The translations under genes were made by a program, and so were the position numbers. 64,000 nucleotides of DNA from Baylisascaris procyonis. Its lineage: Eukaryota; Nematoda; Chromadorea; Rhabditida; Ascarididae. A model generated the notes under the pieces. It searched no databases. It saw only the letters and a program-made list of their open reading frames with translations, and was not told where the DNA came from. Every line of letters starts with the position of its first letter. Within the stretch, counting starts at the first letter, position 1. Positions 14,190 through 25,175 of the stretch are shown here, one piece after another. The DNA is taken from positions 62,001 through 126,000 of the forward strand of contig JAZARR010000103.1 of the NCBI GenBank assembly GCA_037389465.1, written 5' to 3'.

Positions 14190-15859
14190 CTGTTACAAGG
14201 AAAAACACTGAAGTGTTTGCGCAACAATTCAATTAAATATTGCTAAAATTATTTATGCAAGAAAAAAAGTGCGAGCTATGCGAAATGTTAGTAATTACCA
14301 AATAATATGTTAGTGACCACTACGATTGTCCAGTGAACTTGGCGTTTGAACATTATTTCGGAAATGGCCAATAATGGAGTTGTATAGCTGCAGCATATGC
14401 ATAAAAATGGATGTTGTACACTGGACTGCTAAAAAATTCGAATTCACTGCAATTGATGAGTTTTGAACAAAAGCATTGAATAGAGATTGACTTTCTCATG
14501 TAAGTAACGCTCTCACGCAAGATGGTACGTCCTCAAGGAAAATGGATAATCGGGAATATGTGCTATGTTATGTGCGCAGAGGTGTGAAGGGATTAGCGAA
14601 CAAAACAGCGGTCAAACAAGAACTGGGAAACGATGTGTGGTGAGTATACCCCCTGGGGTAATGTGAGTTTCCCTCAGAGCACGTTGGGAAGGCGTTTTCT
14701 TTAAGTAACGCTTTGTGCGGTATTCCTACTGCTTTTAATAATTGCATTACTCAACAAATCCTCTTCTTTATTGGTTGTGTTCCTATTAGCTACCTTATCC
14801 AGGATAACCGCAAATCATTGTGGTGTTTACTTCTGACAGTAGAGGTAATTTAATGTTGAACTATAACGGAATACTTGTTTGAATAAATGAACGTCGTCAG
14901 AAGAAATGATATATATATATATATATATATATTGCAATCCACTGCAAGGCACCCATATCCTATTGAGATGGGAACCCATTCAAATCCAATGGAATGTCTC
15001 CATACCTCAGTGAGGAACCATCTCCCTATTAAATCTGCATCATTTTTCCCTGTCCCTAAAATCTAAATCATGTCTTTCGTATGTTATCGACATATTGTGA
15101 GAAATTACCGAGTCTTCTTGACATTAAATGCTCTGTATCATTGAAAAAGTGTGTTGGCCGACATGCCTATTTCGGACTAATGCTTTAATAATTTAAATTT
15201 AAGTTATTTAAAGGTGAAAAAAAGGCTCAATGCTCTATAATTTTTGCAGTGAAAATCGTTTCAGCAATCGACAATTTCGATGGAACGAAGTTGCATTATT
15301 TCAAAACATATTTGTTCGACACCATCCACATGCATGTCATCGGAAGTCGAAGATGTTAAACAGGTTGATGCATATACCATCAACGTTTGATTATATATTC
15401 CTTTTTTGCATAAATCTTTCCTTTCCTTCTCTTATCTATACGTCCTCGTTGAATAAGTAGTTCAATAATGAGTCTCTTGAAAAAGCTTTTCAATAGAGAT
15501 TCATAATCGATGCATTTGATTATTCCATTTCATCGTAAATTCAGTGCAATATATGACGATCGTTTGCATAATCAAAAACTTTTTCAAGTGACAAATCGTT
15601 GAAAGAACGCTTTTTTGATGATAAGCAGAAGTCATTTATCGACAATCGGCTAGCGAAATAAATCAAATTTTTAGAGTTCCATAAGAAATCATTTTTTTAC
15701 AATATTTCCTTACTTTTCCATTTACCTACACTGGAATAATGTGCATTGAACGAATATAGTGAGAAATTAGCTTCATATATGAAAATCACTTAGATAGACG
15801 TTAATCTATAAGTAATTTAAATCCATGAATAATACAAATATTTCTATGTTAATATTTAG
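14190..15859. other. Upstream region of the HES gene, including one orphan exon candidate
   Basis: The first exon of the bHLH gene should be here but was not fixed. One candidate is a tiny exon at about 15072 (ATG plus two codons before GTATGT), which fits phase 0. A second coding-like stretch, 14542-14639, begins MDNREYVLCYVRRG and ends at a perfect TG|GTGAGT donor, but its phase 2 does not fit the bHLH exon. A (TA)n tract occupies 14908-14932. Confidence 0.35.
14908..14932. repeat. Short (TA)n tract
   Basis: About 25 bases of TA repeat upstream of the HES gene. Confidence 0.95.
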
Positions 15860-16355
15860 GGATCTAAGCCTGAGATGGAGAGACGTCGTCGTGCAAGGAT
15901 GAATGATGCATTCGAACAGCTGAAAAAATTCCACTTGTTAAATTCACCCAATCAATCATCGAAGTTGGAGAAAACTGACGTACTTGAATTGACTGTCAAT
16001 TATATAAGAAAAATGCATGAGAAGAATAGCTACTCATTGCATAAAAATTGTGAGAATTTATTTTTAATTTTTTAATTCACTAAAAAAAATTTTATTCAAC
16101 TCAGCGAATATCTTACATCAGGCGCCAATGTCACTATTATTCCACATATAGCAATTGTGCTGAATTTGAAGATCAAAGATTAAGGAGCAAATAAGCGCCA
16201 AATTGGTCTGTTCTATCGGTGGAGATCTGCGTATTCAACGGCGTTGGAATCTCGGTTGTATTATGGGGAGGCACCTCCTCTTACATTCTTCTTCTCCAGG
16301 AAATTTCTTAAGCACATTGTATACCTTAGATATTGTGTAATATGTCAGATAATTA

Positions 16356-16393
<38 letters not shown>

Positions 16394-16998
16394 CATACTT
16401 AAGCATATTGTATAATCGATCTTACCTAGGTATTTTAAGTGTAGTTTGTGAATATTATGCTTCATATGTTAGTACATTGGTGATGGCAAAGTTCTGGAAG
16501 TTTTCAGCTTCCAAGGAAATCGCTTTGGAACGCTATCGTGAAGGATTTAGAGCTGCAGTCGAGGCAAGTAAATCCTTCATTCAATGTACACTTCCACCAA
16601 ATCAGGCAACCATTCTAAACGCTGGGTTGACTGCTTTACTCTCCAGCTATGATCCTTTGCAATCGACAACACCACATAAATCTGAAAGGAAACGTACTTT
16701 CACGGATGCGTTTCCTAGCGATTTCTTACAGAGAAATTCCTCTTCATTTGTTTCGTCATTTGTATCAGACAATCGCATAATACCTTTCGTCTATCCAAAT
16801 ATAGCAACAATACCATCAACACTGCATCTTCCCACTGTACCACGCTTGTTAGAAATATCACAAAATTTATTGCTCGACAAGACTCGACAAACCCGTTCTT
16901 TTTCCACTCTTCAGAACACAATCAAGAAAGTGCCTATCGATACCACTAAGAGTATTGTTTGTGTTATATGTGAAGGTAAATGCTGTTGTAAACGTTAA
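15860..16998 (+). CDS. Hairy/Enhancer-of-split family bHLH-Orange transcriptional repressor (5' exon missing)
   Basis: Two exons, 15860-16049 and 16508-16998, join in phase 1. The first encodes the basic helix-loop-helix: SKPEMERRRRARMNDAFEQL with the family's proline in the basic region, a short loop, then SKLEKTDVLELTVNYIRKM. In HES proteins this domain dimerises and binds N-box or E-box DNA. The second begins SSKEIALERYREGFRAAV, the Orange domain that follows the bHLH, then a Ser/Thr/Pro-rich tail. The stop at 16996 follows a Cys-rich end (CVICEGKCCCKR). The WRPW motif that recruits Groucho is absent. A consensus donor (GAAG|GTAAAT at 16976) means the annotated tail could instead be spliced to another 3' exon. 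The start is missing: an acceptor lies at 15859, so an exon encoding the N-terminus is upstream. AATAAA occurs at 17193. Closest worm relative by role is lin-22, but orthology is not shown. Confidence 0.88.
16358..16392. repeat. (TA)n microsatellite in the HES intron
   Basis: About 35 bases of perfect TA repeat inside the single recognised intron of the bHLH gene, 115 bases before the Orange-domain exon. Confidence 0.95.
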
Positions 16999-17875
16999 GT
17001 AGCGTGTTTTTAAAAAGGCAAGTGCGAACGGGCGTAAAAGAAACGATTGTTGAAAGTTGTATCAATGTTGTTGCAATGATCATTTCGTTCGCAATATAAA
17101 ATTTCCATACGCGCGACTTTACTTCAGAATTTTACCATCGTTTATAAATTGCCACCATTTTATTGCTTTAGTGAATCTAGAAATGCTTTTATAATAAATA
17201 TTCTTTATTGTAATTGTACATAATTGAAAATTTTCCTCGAATATTATAGATCACAAGTTTGTCCCCGGTTACGGACAAAATTTTCATTCGTCATCAAATA
17301 AACGCTTTATAATTTCTATCTAACTAATTGTTCCGTTGATAATACATTTTAGTGATGTCTCTCAACGATTTAATTCCTACGGAAAGAATAAATACTAAAA
17401 AAATATCGACGGAAATGTAATTTAGTATCTAATCGAATGAATTTCATATGCCAAAAATGAACATATTTCAAGGTTGGCATCCATTCATTGGTATTCATTT
17501 ATAAGCACAGCACGTTTACTGATCAGATAGTGAAGTGAAAACCACTGGATTGGAATCTTACTGAATAGGCAAATTTGATAGATCTAAAAAGTAAACAAAA
17601 CTGTCCATCGGATTGAGTATCCGATAAAAAATAAGTGATTACATTATTGAAGGTGAAATATTTCTTGATAACCAGACTCTTGTATTTATTAGTTCATTTT
17701 ATAGTGTAGTCGATTCGTTCACATATAAAACCGACAAATTGTGTACTCCTTTCAACTACATGTTCAGTTTAGCTTTTAAATATTTGGCGCATTCACAATG
17801 AATGACCTTATTTGTAAAGGTCTCGAATTAATAAAACGCAAAAAAAAACAATTTATTCGTCTCAGAAATCGACAA
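16999..17875. other. Convergent intergenic region between the HES gene and the pseudokinase
   Basis: Holds the 3' ends of both genes: AATAAA at 17193 on the plus strand for the HES gene, and AATAAA on the minus strand (TTTATT at 17852-17857) only about 19 bases past the pseudokinase stop. Nothing else was recognised. Confidence 0.6.
17852..17857 (-). terminator. Polyadenylation signal of the pseudokinase gene
   Basis: AATAAA on the minus strand about 19 bases after the stop codon, implying a very short 3' UTR. Confidence 0.55.
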
Positions 17876-20800
17876 TCATTCTTCAGACATCGGTATTGTA
17901 GCCCATTGAGGTAATTCCCTCTTTTGTTGTGGGAAACGACGTTGGATTGCTGTTTGAAATTGTTCGATAATGTATTTATAGTTGAGAGGCATTGGTGATA
18001 TCGTCATATACATCGTCCTAAACGAAAACAATTCCCAACTTAGTTGCTTAGAGATTTTTAACGGGAATACAAAAACTTGATTATAAGTGATCAAAATATC
18101 TATTTCGATCAGAGAAATTCATATTCGGCAATTAGAATGATTTGATGTGAAAATGTTACCAAAATAGAGACAATATGTTATTATAAGTGAGCACTAATGT
18201 TTTGATGGTATTCAAATAAGCATGATATTTCGCGATTCTAGAAAGTCGATCGCTTAATGCGTCCCCACAAATTAAAAGAGATTTTAACGCCTGATTTTGC
18301 ATTAAATAGCTTTTTGAAAATCTCAACAAAGATGGAACTTGGAGGGAAATGATCTAATGAACTTTCGTAGACCATTTTATTCGAAATTTTGAAAGTCCTT
18401 CAAATACAGTATAAGGCAAGAAAAATTGTTTCGTGAAAGTAGAACCCCCTCTCGTCCCCATTTTGGTGACCATTCCGATGGGTAATTTTCCACTTACCAA
18501 TTTTATCAATACCTGAAACGTTTTATCGCAAGCGATTCCACATAATTAGCTTCACTTACAAATGAAAAGATGAGAAGAACGTGGACTTACGTAAGCACAA
18601 AACCCACAGGGCATGATATGAGCGAGAGTAGAGAATTTATTTATTTATTTATTTTATTTTTATTTTTATTTTTATTTTTATTTTTTTTGCAAAAGAGTAT
18701 CCGCAAGTGTCTCTTATGACAATACCGCTTCTTTGAGTGATTTAAAGAATTTCATAGTCCAAATTTTCTTCTTGTAGTAAGGTAACTAATAGTATGACTT
18801 ATTATTGATACCATTTTAAGATGGTTATAGAAATATTTCTTGCGTTCACGATCTGAATTCTTTTGTAATATTCCAATAAAAGTGCACAGTTGGCACATCA
18901 ATTGTTAATGCCCTAGCTAGAATTAAACATCAATTTCTCTTATTTATACGAAAATCAGCAAAAACCTGTAAAGACCACGAATCTCCCTCGGAAGCCTCCT
19001 GAATTCTTTCGTCATGTAAAATTGGCATTTGAGGTCACAGATACGATCATGATTAAAGACAGAACGCCAAGGTAGACGACCAGAAACTAATTCGGCTACC
19101 ATATAAATCACCGAGATAATATCGTCAGAAGGTCCCTGCAAATGACAAGCTTATTTCCCAAATCCTCTGAAAATCACCATGCGTTAGTCCACTGCAGCGA
19201 AGGATTAAGGAAGGAAATATCTGCAGATATATGCCTACTCGCTTACAGTGATGTATGGAAGAATTGAAAATAAATCCGAACAAAAGAAAAAAAAATTAAA
19301 AAATCCCTGAAAGTTTCCGGTTATATCGAGATAGACACATCAGCGTAAAATAAAGCATATCAGACTTCAACTGATCAACAGTAATACCAATAATAAAACT
19401 AAATGAAAAGAAGTGAATTTATTGAAAATATAAGAAAAAATAAATGCAATCAAATACCTGTTCACGACCACGATGCACACGTACAGAACTATAGCGAAGT
19501 GTACCCACGAATGGCACAAATAGACGTGGTTTACATGGAAATGGAAGTACAGCACTCAAATCGGTGATTAGAATACGACCTTCGAGTGTATCATACGAGA
19601 TGGGGTTCACGAACGAGAACGAGTATGGCGATACAAGTCGATGAACGTAGCCGAGGCGATGTAATGAGGCCAATGCGCGTACACAACCAAGTCCAATCAC
19701 GAGGCTTACTTCGAGTGGTACAGTACCCGTTGGTGACAGCGACAGTAATGAGGCGATCATCGTCGCGTCATACTGTAATATAGCACAAGGACGGCCAGTC
19801 CATTCCGGATCACGTTCCGGTTCTTGATCACCATTCTCTCCGAATATTAACTGTAAATATTTTTTTTTCTTATCACAGATCGCAACATTGATACATTGAT
19901 AGAATTCGATGAAGTTTAGGATTAATTCCACAAGAAGTCCTAATATGTGCTACGAATTTAACACATTTTAATGTTTTTATCACTGATATGATATCAATTA
20001 AAAATCAATAATTTAGTATCTCAAGGCAAAATGGACATTGCGATCCTCGATTATCTTATCTGAAATTTCAATTACTTTCAAGGTTACATTCCCTTATAAT
20101 CGACACACCGTCGCATGTATTTTCAAAAAGTTTCACGAACAAAACACATCGTTGCAATGTCACCTTTCTCGCTTTTCCAAAGGCCACAAGTTTTGGGAAG
20201 TGTACAGAACGTCCTTTTGTTCCCTGAAGTACCCTAACTGTACGATGGATCGCCGTATTCTTACGTGATCGAGCATCCGTTCGCGTCATGAATAAGTGTG
20301 TCCTCTAAAAATCAAACTTCTACGCTCTTTGCTTTTCGTGTTTACACAATTATTCGGTTACCATTTCTCGGTGAATATTTCTTTCTAAATAACGTTTCAC
20401 CAAAAGAAAGCAACTATTCGGAAGGAGGGCGGAGGGCGGAGGGCGGAGGGGGGTGGGGAGAGGTAACTAAACTTCTTGTTCTCTTTTTCTCAGATGGCGA
20501 TATACAGGTCGGAGTCTACGTCTCATGATACTTTCCGGTTCGTTCGTTATTATTGTTGAGCAGATTTCTTAATTTACACGTCTAAATCATTGGCTAATTT
20601 TGGCGGCTGTAGTTACTGAAACTTTCGAAAGTTTTTTTAACGATCACTTTCAATATGAGTGATGCTCGTAGTGAAAAAAACAAAAACAAAACAAAAACAA
20701 AAACATAACGCTTCATTTGGTGATATTTATTTTCTTTAAGTGTTTTCACTCGAAATATGACTTGCTAAATACCGTATCGGGTGCTTTATCATCGTATATA

Positions 20801-20934
20801 GAATGTATTGTATATTCACGAACGACCGCATCGTCTTCAGGTGTCGTTATGAAATAGGCATGCTTATCATAATCCACAACACCACATATATTATCGGGAA
20901 TTTCTTCGATTTCACCCCAAAATACATCACCCAT
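17876..20934 (-). CDS. TTBK/CK1-superfamily pseudokinase, complete
   Basis: Five exons on the minus strand, 20934-20773, 20223-20164, 19850-19458, 19135-18966 and 18017-17876, join in consistent phase and give 308 residues. The fold is that of the worm-expanded tau-tubulin/casein kinase 1 group: HFPKLVAFGK (N-lobe), CVRALASLHRLGYVHR (helix E), GTLRYSSVRVHRGREQ (the CK1-type GTxRYxSxxxHxGxE signature), SDDIISVIYMVAELVSGRLP (helix F), and a C-terminal NYKYIIEQF segment. Every catalytic motif is altered. There is no glycine-rich loop, the VAIK lysine region reads YFITT, HRD is HRL (144-146), and DFG is DLS (171-173). The reading frame is otherwise intact and the structural residues are kept, so this looks like a maintained pseudokinase rather than a dead gene. 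A TTTATTTTCAG acceptor 16 bases before the ATG suggests a trans-spliced leader. AATAAA lies just after the stop. Role and partner unknown. Confidence 0.86.
20421..20461 (+). repeat. G-rich tandem repeat with quadruplex potential
   Basis: Four copies of a GGAGGGC-like unit end in GGGGGGTGGGG, giving at least five G3 runs separated by 2-3 bases. It lies in intron 1 of the pseudokinase, on the strand opposite to its RNA, so the DNA template strand could fold while the transcript would be C-rich. Confidence 0.85.
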
Positions 20935-20950
20935 CGTGTATCAATTTACA

Positions 20951-20962
20951 CTGAAAATAAAC
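20951..20962 (-). promoter_or_regulatory. Probable spliced-leader acceptor of the pseudokinase gene
   Basis: On the minus strand TTTATTTTCAG ends at 20951, 16 bases before the ATG at 20934, with no coding exon visible upstream. It fits the nematode trans-splice consensus. Confidence 0.6.
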
Positions 20963-22879
20963 TCAATAAGCATTTTTAGCGATATGTTACACTGTATAGC
21001 TGTGGTCTTCCCTCTCTCTCCGTTCCCTACCCTTACCTCAGCTATTCCTAAAAAGTCTTTTTATGGAACAGGTATTCAGCAGCACCACCACTAGCATCAT
21101 ATATGGGTACGCGAGTACATCGCTATGAAGTCAATTGCACTCTTCTTCCAGTCAATCAGCACATAAAGAGATTAGCACAACATAAACAAAAACTATGCTT
21201 TATCTTTAAGCAATAGTTAATCTTACTATTGGCTGGATTTCTGATGTTACCCATATCCTGAAATACGTCAGCGGCTTAAAACTTATTTGACAGAAAACTT
21301 TTAATCCTGAGGTTCTCTCTCATTATTTTTATTCTCGGAAGCAGACTTTTTCGTTTCTTAAAATTCGAATTCCACCAACCTTGACCACTTGTTCTCCTCG
21401 TAATGCTCAAAAGCACCACTCGTGGTCTAAATAATCAAGGAAATAAATCAATTTCAATTTGATGCTTCTCTTTTCTCACTAGTTTATGCAAATTAGCGTA
21501 TGCAAGAATACTGATTATCATTATGCAAATTAAAATTTTCACTCATGAATGTGTGTGAATCTCTTTATTTTTATATTCGGCATTATCTATAAACGAAAAT
21601 AATTGGAATAAGATTTTCGATAAGATGAATTGCAATGAAATACGCTCTTGTGGTTCCATTCATTATATTACGGTAGTAATTCCACAGTACTATAAAGGAA
21701 AATAATTGGAATAAGATTTTCGATAAGATGAATTGCAATGAAATACGCTCTTGTGGTTCTATTCATTATATTACGGTAGCAGTTCCACAGTACCATGAGT
21801 TGTCGACGTGCTAATCGAACATATATAACTCCTCCTTTCATCGAGTAGAGACTTACTCATTCGACCAATAATAAAATATTTCTATTAATGCACATATATT
21901 TTTATTCAATTAACTGCTCATATAAATTTACGAAAGTGAAACTATTTTTTAAACTTTTTTTTTCATATTATCGCGAATCTACTACACTGATACGGGTTTT
22001 CATTCGAATACTCAACTCATATTTACTCGTTAATAATGAAGTAACGCATCGATTTGCATATTCATACATTTTTCATGCAATATTTTTTGCGATTTATTTA
22101 AATATCTTCGATTCCATTTCTTTAAGTTTCCTTTGTCGATTATTGATTGCAAAAATTTTAATGCATTCAATTGTTGCGGAATTTATGGATAATTGTGGAT
22201 AATCGTCGATCCATTTTGCACTACTTTTATTTGCGCTTATTTCTTCTACGTCTTTATTCCACTAATTTTGAGTGCTTTTCAATATTTTCCCGGTGTATAA
22301 CGATAATACCGTTAATAAAGTTCATTTGCACGAATAGGCGGGATTGACAAACGTTTCGAGGATATATGCAGCATTATATCAGCATTACCGTTTGCGAATA
22401 TTACAATTGCATAAAATTGTTGTAAGTGTTTCTTATTGGATATTGTTATCGCGTTTTAGACTAACAAATTTAAATGCTCTTGTCGTGTAGAGAAGAAGCT
22501 ATCGAAGTGATTCGAAAAAAAAAATGCAACGTTTCTTGATTAAAACGACATTTAAAGACGTTATATTTGCAGCTAACTTTTCAGCTTAATTAAGCACAAC
22601 ATTTTTGTATTTTTTTATAATCAATAGTTCATCGATATTATAGAGTTCTATTCAATTGATGAGTGAATATTGGTTGAGTGATAAACCATCGACTATTGGA
22701 TTTTTTTTTTTTTTTAACTATTCATCACCGTTTGATTAAATTAGTGGGTTGAAAAACTGATCGTACCGTTCACATTGTCCAGTTTTATAGGATTGCAATT
22801 TCACTACAATTTCCACGATGTAGAATGTATTGCCCGAATGCTCAAAAAGTACCGCATACATTCGCAGGGTATAGTTTCT
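20963..22879. other. Divergent intergenic region between the pseudokinase and pantothenate kinase genes
   Basis: About 1.9 kb separates the two 5' ends and must contain both promoters. Apart from a 103-bp tandem duplication at 21596-21795, I see no gene. The frame at 21888-22202 is AT-rich hydrophobic chance sequence. Confidence 0.55.
21596..21795. repeat. Two-copy tandem duplication, period 103 bp
   Basis: The block beginning AAAATAATTGGAATAAG at 21596 recurs at 21699 with only a few substitutions in 100 bases (for example GGTTCCATT versus GGTTCTATT). It is a recent duplication in the shared upstream region. Confidence 0.9.
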
Positions 22880-22899
22880 TTAATTTCAGGCTATTCGAA
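22880..22899 (+). promoter_or_regulatory. Probable spliced-leader acceptor of the pantothenate kinase gene
   Basis: TTTAATTTCAG ends at 22889, ten bases before the ATG at 22900. A ten-base 5' UTR after a perfect acceptor is typical of trans-spliced nematode mRNAs. Confidence 0.65.
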
Positions 22900-25086
22900 A
22901 TGAACGCACATGAAAAACATCTATTGGCAAGTACCATTGTTAGCTTTGGTGATTTCGCATCGTCAACTAAACAGAAAATTATCCAAAGGTAAGGTGATAA
23001 AAAATTAATTAATAATTTACGTAATGTTTTGTACAGGCTGAGTACATAGTAAAAGTCCGCTGATTATGGCGCAATCGCATAATGCTCATAAGCAAGGGGG
23101 GAGGGAAAGAGGAAGCAGGAGGGGATCGGTGTGGGGTTGTTGTAGCGGCTATGACAAGATTGCATAAAGTGGAAAAAAATTCGTTGAAATAAACGGTATT
23201 TCTACAACCATACTGCTATTTTCCCCTTGCAATTTCTGCAATAGTCGTTGATGATGCACATCTAAGTAATACCGCTTTGTTCATTGTACCATACTCTATA
23301 GATTTCATTTATCTAGTTTTGACTCATTTATCCACTACATAGGCCACCCTCTAGATATGTGAAATAAGGTTCATTGAATGTTTACTCACAAGAAAAATCT
23401 ACAATTAGCCAAGAAATCTGTTATCTTTATAGAGACGATGAGAACGGTTTAAGCACCAGTTAATGTTTGCTTATACTTACTGAATTCATTTCACATCGGA
23501 ACTCGGAGTCCAATCACCATTAGAAGAATTTCCTTCCAGTAAAACCTCCATCTGATTTCATAGCAATAAACGATCTAGAGACTGATATGAGCGTACTCTT
23601 GAAAAATGGAGAGTATATTGAGAATGCACATATTCCTTATATAGTTTTTTTTCCTTCTCATTCATTTTTTCTCGTTCATCTCCTCAATATTTGATTTCTT
23701 TTTTTTGCTAGTTATTTGTTTTCGTATTATTTCAGTGTGAATTAATAAATTCGATCCTTTAATTTTTTGCATTATATTACTTTTAATTGTAATCTTTAAA
23801 AATATATTTGAATTTCCATGGCAGCATTCATCGTTCTCTTATATTTTTTGTTTACTGCTAGAAGTGGATTTTAATGTTAGATTCGTCATCTTTTTACACT
23901 ATTCTCTTTTCCTTCACTATACTCTGGAAAGCACATCGGAATAAGTAGACAGCGATTGAATATTCTTTCTCTACTAGGTAGTAATCCAAGTGCATTCACT
24001 CGGCCTTATAGCATATACATCTGTCATCGAACTTTTTACTAAAAAAAAAATTTCTTTTTTTTTATCTGTTTGGAGGCCATCCTCAGCTCTAAGCGACGAT
24101 GAGGAGAATCCTGCTGAACTTCGAACTCCGTATGCTGTGCTCCCACCTACCGATATATTCGATGGGGCTGGTTTGAGGCCAGTCTATGCGATTGATTGCG
24201 GTTTGTGTTATTTCGACTGTAAATTATTCGATTGTAGTAGTTCCATTTATCCAAGAAAACTTTACTAAAAAAAAAATGATCTCACAAATCATCGTTGAAG
24301 GTAAATAATTCTGATTGCCTTTAATGATCGGAATTTGTATCGGGCGGTTTTTTATCTCATTCAGCCTATCGGTCTGATCTCTAAAAGATAGCAGTGGGAG
24401 TTTTGTAATGAAATCCGAATGAACGAGGATCGATATTTTAGAGGTATGTGTTGATATAATTTTTCCAAATCTTACAGCACTATCTCAGTAATGTACAACA
24501 CCGCGGGCAGTATATTGCATTCAACTAGCCAACTGATTGATGAGGTTTTATAGTAATTTGCATATAATCTTAGTGCTTTTAGGTGGATCACTTGTGAAAG
24601 TTGTCTACACATCTATAGAAGAATATGAGGTGAGGTCTATCGTTATTTCTTCTTTTATCTTCTATATGATTTATGCTTTTTGATTTGTGAAAGCTTGATC
24701 CAAGCGATTAGAATGGCTTTTAAGGTGAAATTAATTGTAATTCTTTTCAACAATTTTTGAATTTTTTATCAGTGTCTATTTTTCTTTATGATCCTCATCT
24801 AATTATTCCATATATGGATGTAATATTGAATGCCGATAAGATTTATTGCTTTAATATAAAACTTTCAGGATATAAAAGAAATGCAGACACGATTGAAGTT
24901 CCGCAAATTTCAGAAGATAGAACATTGCCTCTCGTTCATTAAAGCTGTACGTTTTTTTATAACGTTTGTATTCAGTGGTTTGTGAATATAATTGAGAATG
25001 CGCTCCTTTACTGATATATTGGGATGCAATTGTCTAATTAAGAACACGACTTAGAGGGCCTAACATACCGGAAAGGAGGGTCATGA

Positions 25087-25175
<89 letters not shown>

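Noticed and set aside
21888..22202. 104-codon open frame upstream of pantothenate kinase
   Set aside because: Hydrophobic Phe/Ile/Tyr-rich composition expected from AT-rich DNA, no splice signals and no motif.
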